A stretch of DNA of 37,583 nucleotides from positions 1-37,583 of the forward strand of contig PNNN01000040.1 of NCBI GenBank assembly GCA_013824245.1, given 5' to 3'. A model generated the notes under the pieces. It made no database searches. It worked only from the letters and a program-made list of their open reading frames with translations, and was not told the origin of the DNA. Each line of letters begins with the position of its first letter. Position 1 is the stretch's first letter. Below, piece by piece: positions 8,009 to 16,653 of the stretch. A program made the position numbers and the translations under genes. This DNA comes from Chlorobiaceae bacterium. GTDB lineage: Bacteria > Bacteroidota > Ignavibacteria > UBA10030 > SZUA-254.

Positions 8009-9334
8009 CTATTTCGGTACCTGCATACCGCGCAACATCCTCGGCATTTTACCTTTCGAAAATGTTTTCATCATGCGTTGCATTTCGCTGAATTGCTTCA
8101 ACACTTTATTCACTTCCTGGATCGATGTTCCACTTCCGGTAGCAATCCGCTTTCTTCGTTCACCGTTTATTATCTGCGGCTTTTGCCTTTCTTCGCGCGT
8201 CATCGATTGAATGACCGCTTCAACACCGACAAGCGCTTTATCATCGAGAGTGACATTCGACGGCAGTCGGTTCATTCCCGGTATCATGCTCATCAACTGC
8301 TGCAACGATCCCATCTTTTTAATTTCATGAAGCTGATCAAGAAAATCTTCAAATGTGAATTGTGATTTTCTAATCTTCTCTTCTAACTTTTTTGCTTTCT
8401 GCTCATCGTATCTTTCCTGCGCTTTTTCTACGAATGATACGATATCTCCCATCCCGAGTATTCTGGTAGCCATTCTGTCGGGATGAAATATTTCGAGAGC
8501 ATCTAATTTTTCTCCAACACCTACAAACTTTATCGGCTTGGATACAACTGCTCGAATCGATATTGCCGCACCGCCGCGCGTATCTCCATCGAGCTTTGTG
8601 AGAACCACACCGTCAAAATTCAGTTTATCGTGGAATGCCTTTGCTGTATTAACTGCATCCTGACCGGTCATCGAATCGACCACGAACAATATCTCATGCG
8701 GAGAAATTTTTGTTTTGATCGTTTCAACCTCGCGCATCATTTCTTCATCTATATGCATGCGTCCGGCGGTATCGATGATTAAAACATCGCGTGCGGCTTT
8801 TCGGGCTTTATCAATAGAGTCGACGGCAATCTCTACAGCACCACGACCTCGCTCTGCTACAACCGGTACTTGAATTTGTTTACCCAACATCTCAAGTTGA
8901 TCGATGGCGGCAGGTCTGTACACATCGGCGGCAACAAGCATTGGATAACGACCTTTGCTTTTTAAATGGTTCGCCAGCTTTGCGCAAAAAGTTGTCTTTC
9001 CCGATCCTTGCAATCCTGCGACCATGATTATTGTTGGCGGTATCGAAGCATAGCGCATCTCTACCTGCGCAGTCCCCATCAGTTTTACAAGCTCATCGAA
9101 AATAATTTTTACGATAAGCTGACCCGGGGTTATACTTGTGAGAACTTCTTGTCCGACTGAACGCTTCTGAACATCTTCGATGAATTGCTTCACCACTTTG
9201 TAGTTCACATCGGCATCTAATAATACACGGCGAACTTCTCGCAGGGATTCAGCAACATTTGCTTCGTTGATTTTTCCCTGTCCGCGGAGTTTTTTAAAAA
9301 CACCTTCTAATTTTTGTGTTAATTCTTCAAACAC
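8009..9334 (-). CDS. ffh: Signal recognition particle protein Ffh
   Basis: Ffh is the GTPase of the signal recognition particle and brings ribosomes making membrane proteins to FtsY. Residues are counted from a GTG start at 9334 (441 residues). The N domain is MFEELTQKLEGVFKKLRG. The G domain has GLQGSGKTT at 107-115, DTAGR near 190, TKLDGD and GVGEK. The Met-rich M domain includes MIPGMNRL and ends MLRGMQVPK. An ATG 20 codons upstream would extend the protein through a terminator hairpin, and the family begins M-F-E-x-L-T, so GTG is preferred despite no obvious Shine-Dalgarno. It leads the rpsP-khpA-rimM-trmD-rplS group. Confidence 0.96.
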   Translation of the reverse strand: MFEELTQKLEGVFKKLRGQGKINEANVAESLREVRRVLLDADVNYKVVKQFIEDVQKRSVGQEVLTSITPGQLIVKIIFDELVKLMGTAQVEMRYASIPPTIIMVAGLQGSGKTTFCAKLANHLKSKGRYPMLVAADVYRPAAIDQLEMLGKQIQVPVVAERGRGAVEIAVDSIDKARKAARDVLIIDTAGRMHIDEEMMREVETIKTKISPHEILFVVDSMTGQDAVNTAKAFHDKLNFDGVVLTKLDGDTRGGAAISIRAVVSKPIKFVGVGEKLDALEIFHPDRMATRILGMGDIVSFVEKAQERYDEQKAKKLEEKIRKSQFTFEDFLDQLHEIKKMGSLQQLMSMIPGMNRLPSNVTLDDKALVGVEAVIQSMTREERQKPQIINGERRKRIATGSGTSIQEVNKVLKQFSEMQRMMKTFSKGKMPRMLRGMQVPK

Positions 9335-9373
9335 AGGAAGTAGTAAATTATTAATAACCTGCAAGATTGAGAT

Positions 9374-9417
9374 AAAAAACGCCATCCCGCTCAATTTTCG
9401 AGGGTTCGGGATCGGCG
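9374..9417 (-). terminator. Intrinsic terminator between nuoF and ffh
   Basis: Read on the minus strand, CGCCGATCCCG (9417-9407) pairs with CGGGATGGCG (9389-9380) in a 10-bp GC-rich stem with one bulged base. It is followed at once by six T (9379-9374). An extra CTC/GAG pairing caps the loop. It should end the nuo transcript 145 bases after nuoF. Because a possible ffh promoter lies upstream of it, it may also act as an attenuator in the ffh leader. Confidence 0.8.
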
Positions 9418-9438
9418 TTGGTATTTAAAAGCGTTATA

Positions 9439-9467
9439 AATTTACGTAAAAAATAGGATTGAAGCAA
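9439..9467 (-). promoter_or_regulatory. Possible promoter for ffh operon
   Basis: Minus-strand TTGCTT (9467-9462), 17 bases, then TAAATT (9444-9439). Transcription would begin near 9432 and run through the terminator hairpin at 9417-9374 before reaching the ffh GTG at 9334. I see no convincing promoter in the 40 bases between hairpin and start codon. The boxes are weak matches, so this is a suggestion. Confidence 0.35.
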
Positions 9468-9561
9468 GATTATGAAAATATAAATGTAAATGCGGGATAA
9501 ATATTGAAAAGTGCAAAAATGCTCTTTCCACTCTCCGCACCAAGTTCTTGGCTATTAGCTG

Positions 9562-10860
9562 TTAAACCGAGATAAGATGTGGCGGAGGTACGTACTTTTT
9601 TTCGGAAGAAATTTTCTTCACACGTTTCTCAAACTCTCCCCTGAATTTTTTGATAACACTTTGAACGGGCCACGCGGCGGCATCGCCAAGCGCACAAACA
9701 GTATTTCCTTCAATATTATTTGCAACATTCAGAAGAAGATCGACATCTTCTATTCGCGCTTCACCTGCGATGAAGCGATTCAGAATTTTTTCCATCCAAC
9801 CGCACCCCTCGCGGCATGGTGTGCATTGTCCGCAAGATTCATGATGATAAAAATGTGTAAGTCGTGCAAGAACTTTAATTACATCCGTATCTTCATCCAT
9901 TACGATAACGCCACCGGTTCCAATAGATGTATCGTATGCTTTCAGTGAATCGGCATCCATTTTAACTCCATCTAACTCTCCGCCCAAAATCCATTTGGTG
10001 GATGAACCGCCCGGAATTACTGCTTTTATTTTTTTATCATCTCTCACACCACCCGCATGTTTGAAAATGATATCTGTAAGTAATGAACCGGTTGGCAATT
10101 CGTAAACGCCAGGTTTTTTAACATGTCCGCTCACGCCGAATAATAGCGTACCCGGATGTTTTGGAACTCCAATCTGAGAATACCATTCCGCTCCTCGCAG
10201 AATGATGAGAGGAACATTTGCAAGTGTTTCAATATTATTGATGGTAGTCGGGCATCCCCACAAACCGACTTGTGCCGGGAATGGCGGCTTCACACGCGGA
10301 TAGCCGCGCTCTCCCTCAATCGAATTCATGAGCGAAGATTCTTCGCCGCAAATATAAGCGCCCGCGCCGCGCACAATATAAACATCAGTTGAGAACTGTG
10401 AGCCGAGAATATTCTTTCCGATATAATTTTTTGAATATGCCTCGTCGATTGCTTGCTGGAGTATTTTAATCCATTTAACGTACTCACCGCGGATATAAAC
10501 ATAAACGGCTTTTATTCCCATCGCGTATGCGGCAATCAGTGATCCTTCAATAAAAAGATGCGGATTGAATCCAAATATCTGTCTGTCTTTGAAAGTCCCG
10601 GGTTCGCCTTCATCGCCATTAGCACAAAGATATTTCGGTTTGGCTGACTGCTTCGGCATAAACGACCATTTTAAGCCGGTTGGAAAACCTGCCCCGCCCC
10701 GTCCTTTCAAATTCGATTTCTTCACCTCATCGATTACGGCATCGGCAGTCATTCCAATCGCTTTGCGAAGTCCGCTGTAACCGTTGTTTTGTTCGTACAC
10801 TTCAATCTTGTGCAGATCAGGTATATTTGGGAGAAGAAGTTTTTCGTTGAATTCAGACAT
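9562..10860 (-). CDS. nuoF: NADH-quinone oxidoreductase subunit F
   Basis: NuoF binds NADH and FMN and holds cluster N3 at the electron entry of complex I, on the cytoplasmic arm. The FMN/NADH glycine loop is GRGGAGFPTGLKW (53-65). N3 ligands are Cys343, Cys346 and Cys349 in ESCGQCTPCREGC plus Cys389 in TVCALGD, spaced as in known NuoF. The length of 432 is typical. It starts 3 bases after nuoE and is the last gene of this operon. NuoG and the membrane subunits H-N are not in the window. Confidence 0.97.
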   Translation of the reverse strand: MSEFNEKLLLPNIPDLHKIEVYEQNNGYSGLRKAIGMTADAVIDEVKKSNLKGRGGAGFPTGLKWSFMPKQSAKPKYLCANGDEGEPGTFKDRQIFGFNPHLFIEGSLIAAYAMGIKAVYVYIRGEYVKWIKILQQAIDEAYSKNYIGKNILGSQFSTDVYIVRGAGAYICGEESSLMNSIEGERGYPRVKPPFPAQVGLWGCPTTINNIETLANVPLIILRGAEWYSQIGVPKHPGTLLFGVSGHVKKPGVYELPTGSLLTDIIFKHAGGVRDDKKIKAVIPGGSSTKWILGGELDGVKMDADSLKAYDTSIGTGGVIVMDEDTDVIKVLARLTHFYHHESCGQCTPCREGCGWMEKILNRFIAGEARIEDVDLLLNVANNIEGNTVCALGDAAAWPVQSVIKKFRGEFEKRVKKISSEKKYVPPPHLISV

Positions 10861-10863
10861 AAG

Positions 10864-11328
10864 CTATTTTAAATCCTGAAGGATATGATCGATCTTTTCG
10901 GGAGTGAGATTTTCATAATAATCATCGTTCACCTGCATCATCGGCGCGGTACCGCATGAACCCAGGCACTCGACTTCCGAGACGGTGAATTTTTTATCAG
11001 ATGTTGTCTCACCAACTTTGATATTAAATTTATTGCAGATGTACTGAGATATTTTTTCAGAACCAAGGAGTTGGCAAGAGACGTTTGTACAAACTTGAAT
11101 GTGATACTGCCCTACCGGTTTTTTATTGAACATCGAATAGAATGTTGCAACACCGATAACATGACTTTCAGGAAGATTAAGCAACGATGCAATCTCTTTC
11201 ATCGAATCTTCCGACACCCAACCGAACTGCTCTTGTGCGATGTGTAGCGCAGGAATAGTTAGCGATTTGTTATCGGGAAACTGTTTCTTCAGTGCGTTTA
11301 TCTTATTTATATTTTCTTGTGTCAACAT
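10864..11328 (-). CDS. nuoE: NADH-quinone oxidoreductase subunit E
   Basis: NuoE is the thioredoxin-fold subunit carrying the [2Fe-2S] cluster N1a beside NuoF. The four ligands are Cys80 and Cys85 (CTNVSC, x4 spacing) and Cys121 and Cys125 (CLGSC, x3 spacing). The helical N-terminal part reads ALHIAQEQFGWVSEDSMKEIASLL. The length of 154 is normal. It is separated from nuoD by 67 bases holding AT-rich micro-repeats (CAATCCG/AAATCCG), the widest gap in the operon, and is tightly joined to nuoF. Confidence 0.96.
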   Translation of the reverse strand: MLTQENINKINALKKQFPDNKSLTIPALHIAQEQFGWVSEDSMKEIASLLNLPESHVIGVATFYSMFNKKPVGQYHIQVCTNVSCQLLGSEKISQYICNKFNIKVGETTSDKKFTVSEVECLGSCGTAPMMQVNDDYYENLTPEKIDHILQDLK

Positions 11329-11395
11329 TTTAATTTTGAGTTGAGGATCTCAAATTACGAATTCAATCCGATATTCGCAATCCGAAATCCGAAAT

Positions 11396-12652
11396 TTATT
11401 TATCTGCTTCACCCATTACAGGGTCAAGACTTCCAATAACTGCTACCACATCCGAGATCAAACCACCACGCAGCATCATCGGAAGTGCCTGAATGTTGCA
11501 AAACGACGGAGAACGAATTTTTAACCGCCACGGATATCCGTCACCTTTGCTCTGGATGTAAAATCCAAGCTCGCCTTTTGATGCTTCGATTGCATGATAG
11601 ACTTCACCCACAGGTGGATTGATACCGAAATTGATCAGCATAAAATCATGAATCAGTTCTTCCATCTTGCCGTACACTTTTTCTTTTCGGGGTAAAACCT
11701 GTTTGGGCGAGTGCGTGTGTATAGAACCGGCAGGCATTTTATCCAGCGCCTGCCAAAGAATTTTTATACTCTCGCGCATTTCCGTTGTGCGTACATAGAA
11801 CCGCGCAAGCACATCACCATCTTGGTAAACGGGCACATGAAAATCCAATTTATCGTAAACGAGATATGGCGCATCTCTTCTTAAATCGTGATCAACACCG
11901 ACAGCGCGAAGCAGAGGACCTGTAAGACCGATTGCTATCGAATCTTCTTTAGAAACATAACCGATTCCCTCGCAGCGATCTATAAAGATTCTGTTGCGGG
12001 CTAAAACATTTTCACATTCATCAAGTGCGGCGGGTAACTCTTCAAGAAATTTCTTAATTGCGGCGATGGCTTCGCCAGATATGTCTTGAGCCATGCCGCC
12101 GACTCTTGTAAAACTTGTTGTGAACCGCACGCCGGTTAGCAGATCCCAAATGTCCTGAATTTTCTCTCTCTCCCGAAATCCCCACAATAAAACCGTAACG
12201 GCGCCAACATCCATAGCCATCGTTCCGATCCAAACAAGATGCGATGCAAGCCGCGCAAGCTCTGCGCATATTACACGAAGATACTGAGCACGTTCGGGGA
12301 CTTCAATACCCGCAAGTTTTTCCACCGCAAGAACATATGCTACATTATTCGCAAGCGGAGAAAGATAATCGAGCCGATCTGTATGAGGAATGAACTCGTG
12401 ATAATTCATATTCTCAGCAAGTTTCTCATATCCGCGGTGAAGATAGCCGAGATCGGGAACAGCGGCAACAATCGTTTCTCCGTCTAAGCGAAGAAGTAAA
12501 CGAAGCACTCCATGTGTTGCCGGATGCTGCGGACCCATATTCAAAATCATCTCATTCTCCAGCGAATCGTCGAACATTACGGTTGTATGTTGGTTCTCTA
12601 ACGCTTTGAGAATTTTATTTCGTGCTTCCTGTTGATTATGTTCGAATGCCAT
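11396..12652 (-). CDS. nuoD: NADH-quinone oxidoreductase subunit D
   Basis: NuoD (the 49-kDa subunit) forms the quinone pocket with NuoB. Hallmarks are MGPQHPATHGVLRLLLRLDGE near residue 38, the GYLHRGYEKLAE helix, HTDRLDYLSPLANN (the quinone-site Tyr region), VRFTTSFTRVGG and the conserved end RSPSFCNIQALPMMLRGGLISDVVAVIGSLDPVMGE. The 418 residues are a full subunit, not fused to NuoC. The gap to nuoC is 12 bases. Confidence 0.97.
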   Translation of the reverse strand: MAFEHNQQEARNKILKALENQHTTVMFDDSLENEMILNMGPQHPATHGVLRLLLRLDGETIVAAVPDLGYLHRGYEKLAENMNYHEFIPHTDRLDYLSPLANNVAYVLAVEKLAGIEVPERAQYLRVICAELARLASHLVWIGTMAMDVGAVTVLLWGFREREKIQDIWDLLTGVRFTTSFTRVGGMAQDISGEAIAAIKKFLEELPAALDECENVLARNRIFIDRCEGIGYVSKEDSIAIGLTGPLLRAVGVDHDLRRDAPYLVYDKLDFHVPVYQDGDVLARFYVRTTEMRESIKILWQALDKMPAGSIHTHSPKQVLPRKEKVYGKMEELIHDFMLINFGINPPVGEVYHAIEASKGELGFYIQSKGDGYPWRLKIRSPSFCNIQALPMMLRGGLISDVVAVIGSLDPVMGEADK

Positions 12653-12664
12653 GATCGGAGAAAT

Positions 12665-13147
12665 TTATTTTCGTGGTAGGGGAATTGAACCGGGTATACC
12701 CATCAGCGGGAAATCTTTTCGAAGCGGATGATATTCAAATTCTTCGGGCATATAAATTCTTCGCATATCGGGGTGATTATCGAATATGATTCCGTACATA
12801 TCGTATGTTTCGCGCTCTGGAAAATTTGCCGCGTGCCAAATTGATGATACAGTTGGAATATGCGGATCGCTTTCGGGCAGATGTACTTTCAATCGCAACC
12901 GGAATGTATTTTGAATTGAATAAAGATTATAAATCACCTCAAACCTATCTCCGGGCAAAAATCGTTCAGCGCCGCAAACATCGCGCAATGAATCAAATTG
13001 AAGCTCGCTATCATCCCGCAATATTTGGGCGATCTGCAAAAGATATTCCTTCTTAACTACGAGTGTAAGTTCATTTCGGAACTCCTCGACAGATTCGATC
13101 GCTTCTTTTGAAACAGCGTTGAGTTTATTGAGCAGTTTTTCTTTCAT
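12665..13147 (-). CDS. nuoC: NADH-quinone oxidoreductase subunit C
   Basis: NuoC (30-kDa subunit) is part of the peripheral arm next to NuoD. The signature [24 protein letters not shown] is followed by [10 protein letters not shown] near the C-terminus. I take the ATG at 13147 ([12 protein letters not shown], 160 residues), preceded by GCGGAA, which overlaps the end of nuoB by 23 bases. A longer reading adds 21 residues, out of frame with nuoB, that do not resemble the family. Confidence 0.94.
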   Translation of the reverse strand: MKEKLLNKLNAVSKEAIESVEEFRNELTLVVKKEYLLQIAQILRDDSELQFDSLRDVCGAERFLPGDRFEVIYNLYSIQNTFRLRLKVHLPESDPHIPTVSSIWHAANFPERETYDMYGIIFDNHPDMRRIYMPEEFEYHPLRKDFPLMGIPGSIPLPRK

Positions 13148-13655
13148 ATTTCCGCAGTGGTTCTTGAATGTAAACTTTTTCAGATTGCCCCGGCTTTTCA
13201 CCCGAAGCAATTTTTTTCTGTATTTCCATCAAACCGTTAATTAAATTATCGGGACGCGGCGGGCACCCGGCGATATAAACATCTACCGGTATAAAAAGAT
13301 CAATTCCTTGCACAACCGAGTAAGAGCGGTACATACCTCCAGTGGATGTGCAAGCTCCCATAGCAATCACCCATTTCGGATCTGGCATTTGATCGTAAAT
13401 TTTCCGCACAACATGCGACATCTTGTAAGTAACTGTTCCGGCAACAATCATCAAGTCGCTCTGACGAGGCGAGAAACGAAAAGCTTCTGAGCCAAAACGT
13501 GCACAGTCATATCGAGGACCTGCAAACGACATCATTTCAATCGCACAACAAGATATGCCCATCGGCATGGGCCAAAGAGAATTTTTTTGCGCCCACCCAA
13601 TAAACTGATCGATCTTCGTGGTGATGAACGGCTCGTCTGTTTTTACTAATCCCAT
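13125..13655 (-). CDS. nuoB: NADH-quinone oxidoreductase subunit B
   Basis: NuoB carries cluster N2, the last Fe-S centre before quinone. Counting from the ATG at 13655 (176 residues), the ligands are Cys36-Cys37 (SCCAIEMM), Cys102 (GACTSTGG) and Cys131 (AGCPPRP), with spacings 1, 65 and 29 as in the known structure. The start shares ten bases with the nuoA end (ATGGGATTAG). Longer upstream readings lie wholly within nuoA in another frame and are rejected. Confidence 0.97.
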   Translation of the reverse strand: MGLVKTDEPFITTKIDQFIGWAQKNSLWPMPMGISCCAIEMMSFAGPRYDCARFGSEAFRFSPRQSDLMIVAGTVTYKMSHVVRKIYDQMPDPKWVIAMGACTSTGGMYRSYSVVQGIDLFIPVDVYIAGCPPRPDNLINGLMEIQKKIASGEKPGQSEKVYIQEPLRKYERKTAQ

Positions 13656-14002
13656 TCGAACGCGCCTTTCTTCCAGAGATATAAAAAACCTGCCATAAGG
13701 ATTGCGATGAAAATTACCATTTCGATAAAACCGAACATCCCAAGCGAACGAAAATTTACCGCCCACGGATACATGAAAACAACTTCGATATCAAAGAGAA
13801 TGAAAAGCATAGCCACCATATAATATTTGATGGAAATTCTTTCGCGTGCCGATTTAATCGGTTCCATGCCGCTCTCATAGATCGATTGCTTTACGTCGTT
13901 CGGATTTTTCGGACCAAGCCATTCGCTCGCTTTAGTCAGAACTATCGCGAAGCCGACTCCGAAAATAATCATTATACCGATTGGAATATAATCCGCTAAC
14001 AT
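13646..14002 (-). CDS. nuoA: NADH-quinone oxidoreductase subunit A
   Basis: NuoA is a small membrane subunit with three helices (about 5-25, 60-80 and 88-110). The loop YESGMEP and the strand [27 protein letters not shown] are the family signature. The length of 118 is normal. It is the first gene of nuoABCDEF and has a promoter about 40 bases upstream. Confidence 0.97.
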   Translation of the reverse strand: MLADYIPIGIMIIFGVGFAIVLTKASEWLGPKNPNDVKQSIYESGMEPIKSARERISIKYYMVAMLFILFDIEVVFMYPWAVNFRSLGMFGFIEMVIFIAILMAGFLYLWKKGAFEWD

Positions 14003-14041
14003 CTAATAAAATTTGATTAATATTGATTAATTATTATTGAA

Positions 14042-14070
14042 AATGTAGGAAAAAAGTGGATGAGATGCAA
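14042..14070 (-). promoter_or_regulatory. Promoter of the nuo operon
   Basis: Minus-strand TTGCAT (14070-14065), 17-base spacer, TACATT (14047-14042). Predicted start near 14035 gives a leader of about 35 bases before the nuoA ATG at 14002. Box sequences and spacing agree with the candidates before rfaE1 and before the 24718 gene. Confidence 0.55.
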
Positions 14071-14078
14071 ACATAAAA

Positions 14079-14121
14079 CAAATGACAAATAACCAAAAAC
14101 GAATAACCAATGACGAATAAC
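14079..14121. repeat. Short tandem repeat, three units of 14-15 bases
   Basis: Three imperfect units (CAAATGACAAATAAC, CAAAAACGAATAAC, CAATGACGAATAAC) lie just upstream of the nuoA promoter. Similar wording recurs near 31404-31430, upstream of nfo. It looks like AT-rich intergenic filler, not a regulator site. Confidence 0.5.
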
Positions 14122-14146
14122 TGATGACCAATATCGAATTACATTA

Positions 14147-14947
14147 TTAGTGGTGTACTATTCTTGCAGCATTTAAAATTATGCCGCATGAAATTGCGAC
14201 GTTCAACGATTCAGCTTTGCCGTACTTTGGGATGGTTATAGATGCATCCGAAAGATTTTTAATTGATTCGGATACTCCACGCGCTTCATTCCCCAAAACA
14301 ATTATCGATCTATCGGGAAATGAAAATTGATTTAGCGCATTACCCGAATCGAGAACTGTTGTTATGATTTTAAATTGATGTTCTTTCCCGTGCGATAACA
14401 TTGATACCAAATTTAGATCGGCTAATATCGGAAAATGAAAAACGGCACCCATGGTAGCACGGAGAACTTTTGGATTGAAGAGATCCACCGAGTTGTCGCT
14501 GACAATCGCCGCATCCACATCAAACCAATCGCATGTGCGCAATATTGTCCCGACGTTTCCCGGATCTGTAATCTCATCCAACGCGACTAAGATAGAGTGC
14601 TTAGGCAATTGTTCCCAAAAGTTTTGGGCAGAATATTCTTTCATCTTCACAACAGCCACTATCCCCTGCGATGTAACTGTATCGGATAATTTATTAAAAT
14701 CTTTCTCAGAACATTCGTACATCGGCACACCATTCCCAGCTTCCCAATTTCCGAACTGCCCAACCTCTTTCACAAATCCTTTACTGTTTATTATTATCGC
14801 TTCCACTTCCCAGTCAGAATTCAACACCTCTTCAACAAGATGAACGCCTTCCACCAAAAATCTTCGTTCACTCTGGCGATATTTTTTTTGCTTAAGTTTG
14901 GAATAAGATTTTAGAAGGGATTGAGAGATATTTTTATATGTTTTCAT
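14147..14947 (-). CDS. TrmH/SpoU-family RNA 2'-O-ribose methyltransferase
   Basis: A SPOUT enzyme that methylates a ribose 2'-OH of rRNA or tRNA using SAM. The N-terminal part (about 1-95) is the L30e-like substrate-binding domain (RRFLVEGVHLVEEVL). The C-terminal knot has motif 1 DPGNVGTILRTCDWF, motif 2 IIVLGNEARGVS and motif 3 IPKYGKAESLNVAISCGI. I start at the ATG at 14947 (MKTYKNISQSLL, 266 residues); a longer form adds twelve hydrophobic residues lying over the likely promoter. Whether it is RlmB-like (23S G2251) cannot be told from sequence alone. Confidence 0.88.
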   Translation of the reverse strand: MKTYKNISQSLLKSYSKLKQKKYRQSERRFLVEGVHLVEEVLNSDWEVEAIIINSKGFVKEVGQFGNWEAGNGVPMYECSEKDFNKLSDTVTSQGIVAVVKMKEYSAQNFWEQLPKHSILVALDEITDPGNVGTILRTCDWFDVDAAIVSDNSVDLFNPKVLRATMGAVFHFPILADLNLVSMLSHGKEHQFKIITTVLDSGNALNQFSFPDRSIIVLGNEARGVSESIKNLSDASITIPKYGKAESLNVAISCGIILNAARIVHH

Positions 14948-14953
14948 AATGAG

Positions 14954-14984
14954 CAAATATAGAAAAAGAGATAGAATAAACAAA
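14954..14984 (-). promoter_or_regulatory. Possible Bacteroidota-type promoter for the TrmH-like gene
   Basis: Minus-strand TTTG (14984-14981), 19 bases, then TATATTTG (14961-14954) matches the Bacteroidota -33/-7 pattern TTTG / TAnnTTTG. The same bases also read as TTGTTT-16-TATATT. The -7 box ends 6 bases before the ATG at 14947, so the mRNA would be nearly leaderless. Confidence 0.35.
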
Positions 14985-15070
14985 GTTTCAAAATATCTTC
15001 CAATTAAAACAGTTAATTCCTTTTTTTAACCTTCCAGTTTCATAATCCTAATTAATTCTTCTTCACTTTC

Positions 15071-15099
15071 TTGCATCTCACACGGTATGTAAGTATATT
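15071..15099 (+). promoter_or_regulatory. Promoter of the rfaE1-rfaE2-tamB-rnr-dedA operon
   Basis: TTGCAT (15071-15076), 17 bases, TATATT (15094-15099). Transcription would start near 15106, about 34 bases before the TTG start of rfaE1. This supports the shorter rfaE1 reading, since any longer one would start inside the promoter. Confidence 0.6.
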
Positions 15100-15126
15100 T
15101 CTATCGAACATAACATTATATATTTC

Positions 15127-15132
15127 AAGGAG
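15127..15132 (+). promoter_or_regulatory. Ribosome binding site fixing a TTG start for rfaE1
   Basis: AAGGAG lies 7 bases before the TTG at 15140, an ideal spacing. No ATG sits nearby in frame, so this site decides the start. Confidence 0.75.
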
Positions 15133-15139
15133 TTTGCGG

Positions 15140-16144
15140 TTGGTTACTATATCTGAAAAGCGATTGAACGAAATATTCGGCGGGATGCTTGGAAAACGGA
15201 TCGCTGTAGTTGGTGATCTAATGTTAGACAGATACATTTGGGGGAACGTTTCAAGAATTTCCCCTGAAGCACCGGTGCCGATTGTTGATATGGAGCAGGA
15301 ACAAATGCGGCTCGGCGGAGCAGCCAACGTTGCCATGAATATTAAATCGCTTGGCGGAAACCCAATGCTTGTAGGTGTTATTGGCGAGGATAATAGCGGC
15401 AGACAATTGGTAGAATTATTGCGAGAGAGCGATTTCAAAACCGACGGCATAGCAACAGATAATTCACGTCCAACTACTGTGAAGACCAGAGTTATCGCGA
15501 ACAATCAACATGTGGTTCGCATAGACCGTGAACAGAAATCTGATATATCTCAAGAGATACAAAAATTATTGCTCAACCATATCCGAAAAAATATAAAATC
15601 GATCGATGGTATCATCATAGAAGATTATAACAAAGGTGTTATCGTAAAGAACTTGATCGGCGAAGTTATTAGCATTGCGAACGAGAATCAGAAAATTATA
15701 ACTGTTGATCCGAAGTTCAATAATTTTTTTGAATATAAAAACATTACCGTGATTAAACCGAACCGTAAAGAAGCCGAAGAAGCAATGGGCATCCGGCTTA
15801 AAACAGATGAAGATATTTTGATCGCGGGTAAAACACTGATTGAGAAGCTTCATGTGAAGAATGTTTTATTAACGCGCGGCGAACATGGCATGTCGTTATT
15901 TGAATCGGACGGAAAGATTTCTCACATGCCAACCAAGGCATTGACTGTGTCCGATGTTTCAGGTGCGGGAGATACAGTTATTTCTACACTAACAATGGCT
16001 CTTGCCGGTGGTTCAACTATCAAAGAAGCCGCCACTCTTGCAAACTTTGCCGGTGGCATTGTTTGTGGTTATGCCGGCATCGTTCCAATCAAGCTTGACG
16101 AACTCAAAAAGACCATCTTAAACGATAACGACCATCAATCATAA
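15140..16144 (+). CDS. rfaE1: D-glycero-beta-D-manno-heptose-7-phosphate kinase (RfaE domain I)
   Basis: A PfkB-family sugar kinase that phosphorylates heptose 7-phosphate at C1 on the way to ADP-heptose for lipopolysaccharide. Counting from TTG at 15140 (334 residues), it opens with KRIAVVGDLMLDRYIWG and RISPEAPVPIVD, has the substrate motif RLGGAANVAMNI, the PfkB signature VSGAGDT at 273-279 (catalytic Asp278) and IKPNRKEAEEAMG. In E. coli this is the N-terminal half of the fused HldE; here it is a separate gene 16 bases before rfaE2. Confidence 0.93.
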   Translation: MVTISEKRLNEIFGGMLGKRIAVVGDLMLDRYIWGNVSRISPEAPVPIVDMEQEQMRLGGAANVAMNIKSLGGNPMLVGVIGEDNSGRQLVELLRESDFKTDGIATDNSRPTTVKTRVIANNQHVVRIDREQKSDISQEIQKLLLNHIRKNIKSIDGIIIEDYNKGVIVKNLIGEVISIANENQKIITVDPKFNNFFEYKNITVIKPNRKEAEEAMGIRLKTDEDILIAGKTLIEKLHVKNVLLTRGEHGMSLFESDGKISHMPTKALTVSDVSGAGDTVISTLTMALAGGSTIKEAATLANFAGGIVCGYAGIVPIKLDELKKTILNDNDHQS

Positions 16145-16160
16145 AGCGTCAAGTATATTT

Positions 16161-16643
16161 ATGGGAAAAATTTTAAGCATGCAAGAATTAAAGTCGGAAC
16201 TCGACTTGGTGCGGAAGCAAAAGAAAAAAATCGTTTTTACAAATGGCGTGTTTGATATCATTCACCGCGGACACATTGAATATCTAATTAAAGCCAGAGC
16301 ATTGGGAGATACGCTTGTAGTCGGCTTGAATACCGATTCATCCGTTCACCGAATCAAAGGAGATAATCGACCAATTGTTAGCGAAGTTGACCGTGCCTTT
16401 GTTTTGGCAAACATCTCCCCCGTCGATTACGTTTGTTTGTTTGATGAGGATACACCTCTTAATTTAATTACTGCGATCGTGCCTGATATTCTCGTCAAAG
16501 GTGCCGACTGGAATGTTGATGCCATAGTTGGTAAAGATGTTGTTGAAAAAGCCGGTGGAAAAGTGATGACAATTGAATTTATTCCGGATCGATCGACCAC
16601 TTCCATCATAGATACAATATTAAAACGATTCGGATCGAAGTAA
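16161..16643 (+). CDS. rfaE2: D-glycero-beta-D-manno-heptose 1-phosphate adenylyltransferase (RfaE domain II)
   Basis: This cytidylyltransferase-fold enzyme adds AMP to heptose 1-phosphate, giving ADP-heptose. The nucleotide-binding motif is HRGH at 35-38 in TNGVFDIIHRGHIEYL. LVVGLNTDSSVHRIKG, RPIVSEVDRAFVLA and the end FIPDRSTTSIID match RfaE2. The 160 residues equal the C-terminal half of HldE. Together with rfaE1 it implies heptose-containing LPS or ADP-heptose as a glycosyl donor. Confidence 0.95.
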   Translation: MGKILSMQELKSELDLVRKQKKKIVFTNGVFDIIHRGHIEYLIKARALGDTLVVGLNTDSSVHRIKGDNRPIVSEVDRAFVLANISPVDYVCLFDEDTPLNLITAIVPDILVKGADWNVDAIVGKDVVEKAGGKVMTIEFIPDRSTTSIIDTILKRFGSK

Positions 16644-16653
16644 ATTAATATAG

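Noticed and set aside
9335-9394. Upstream ATG extending Ffh by 20 residues
   Set aside because: The extension reads through the terminator T-run and does not match the family, which begins at M-F-E-x-L.
13656-13766. Longer NuoB with 37 extra N-terminal residues
   Set aside because: That part lies entirely within nuoA in another frame, and the family starts near the ATG at 13655.
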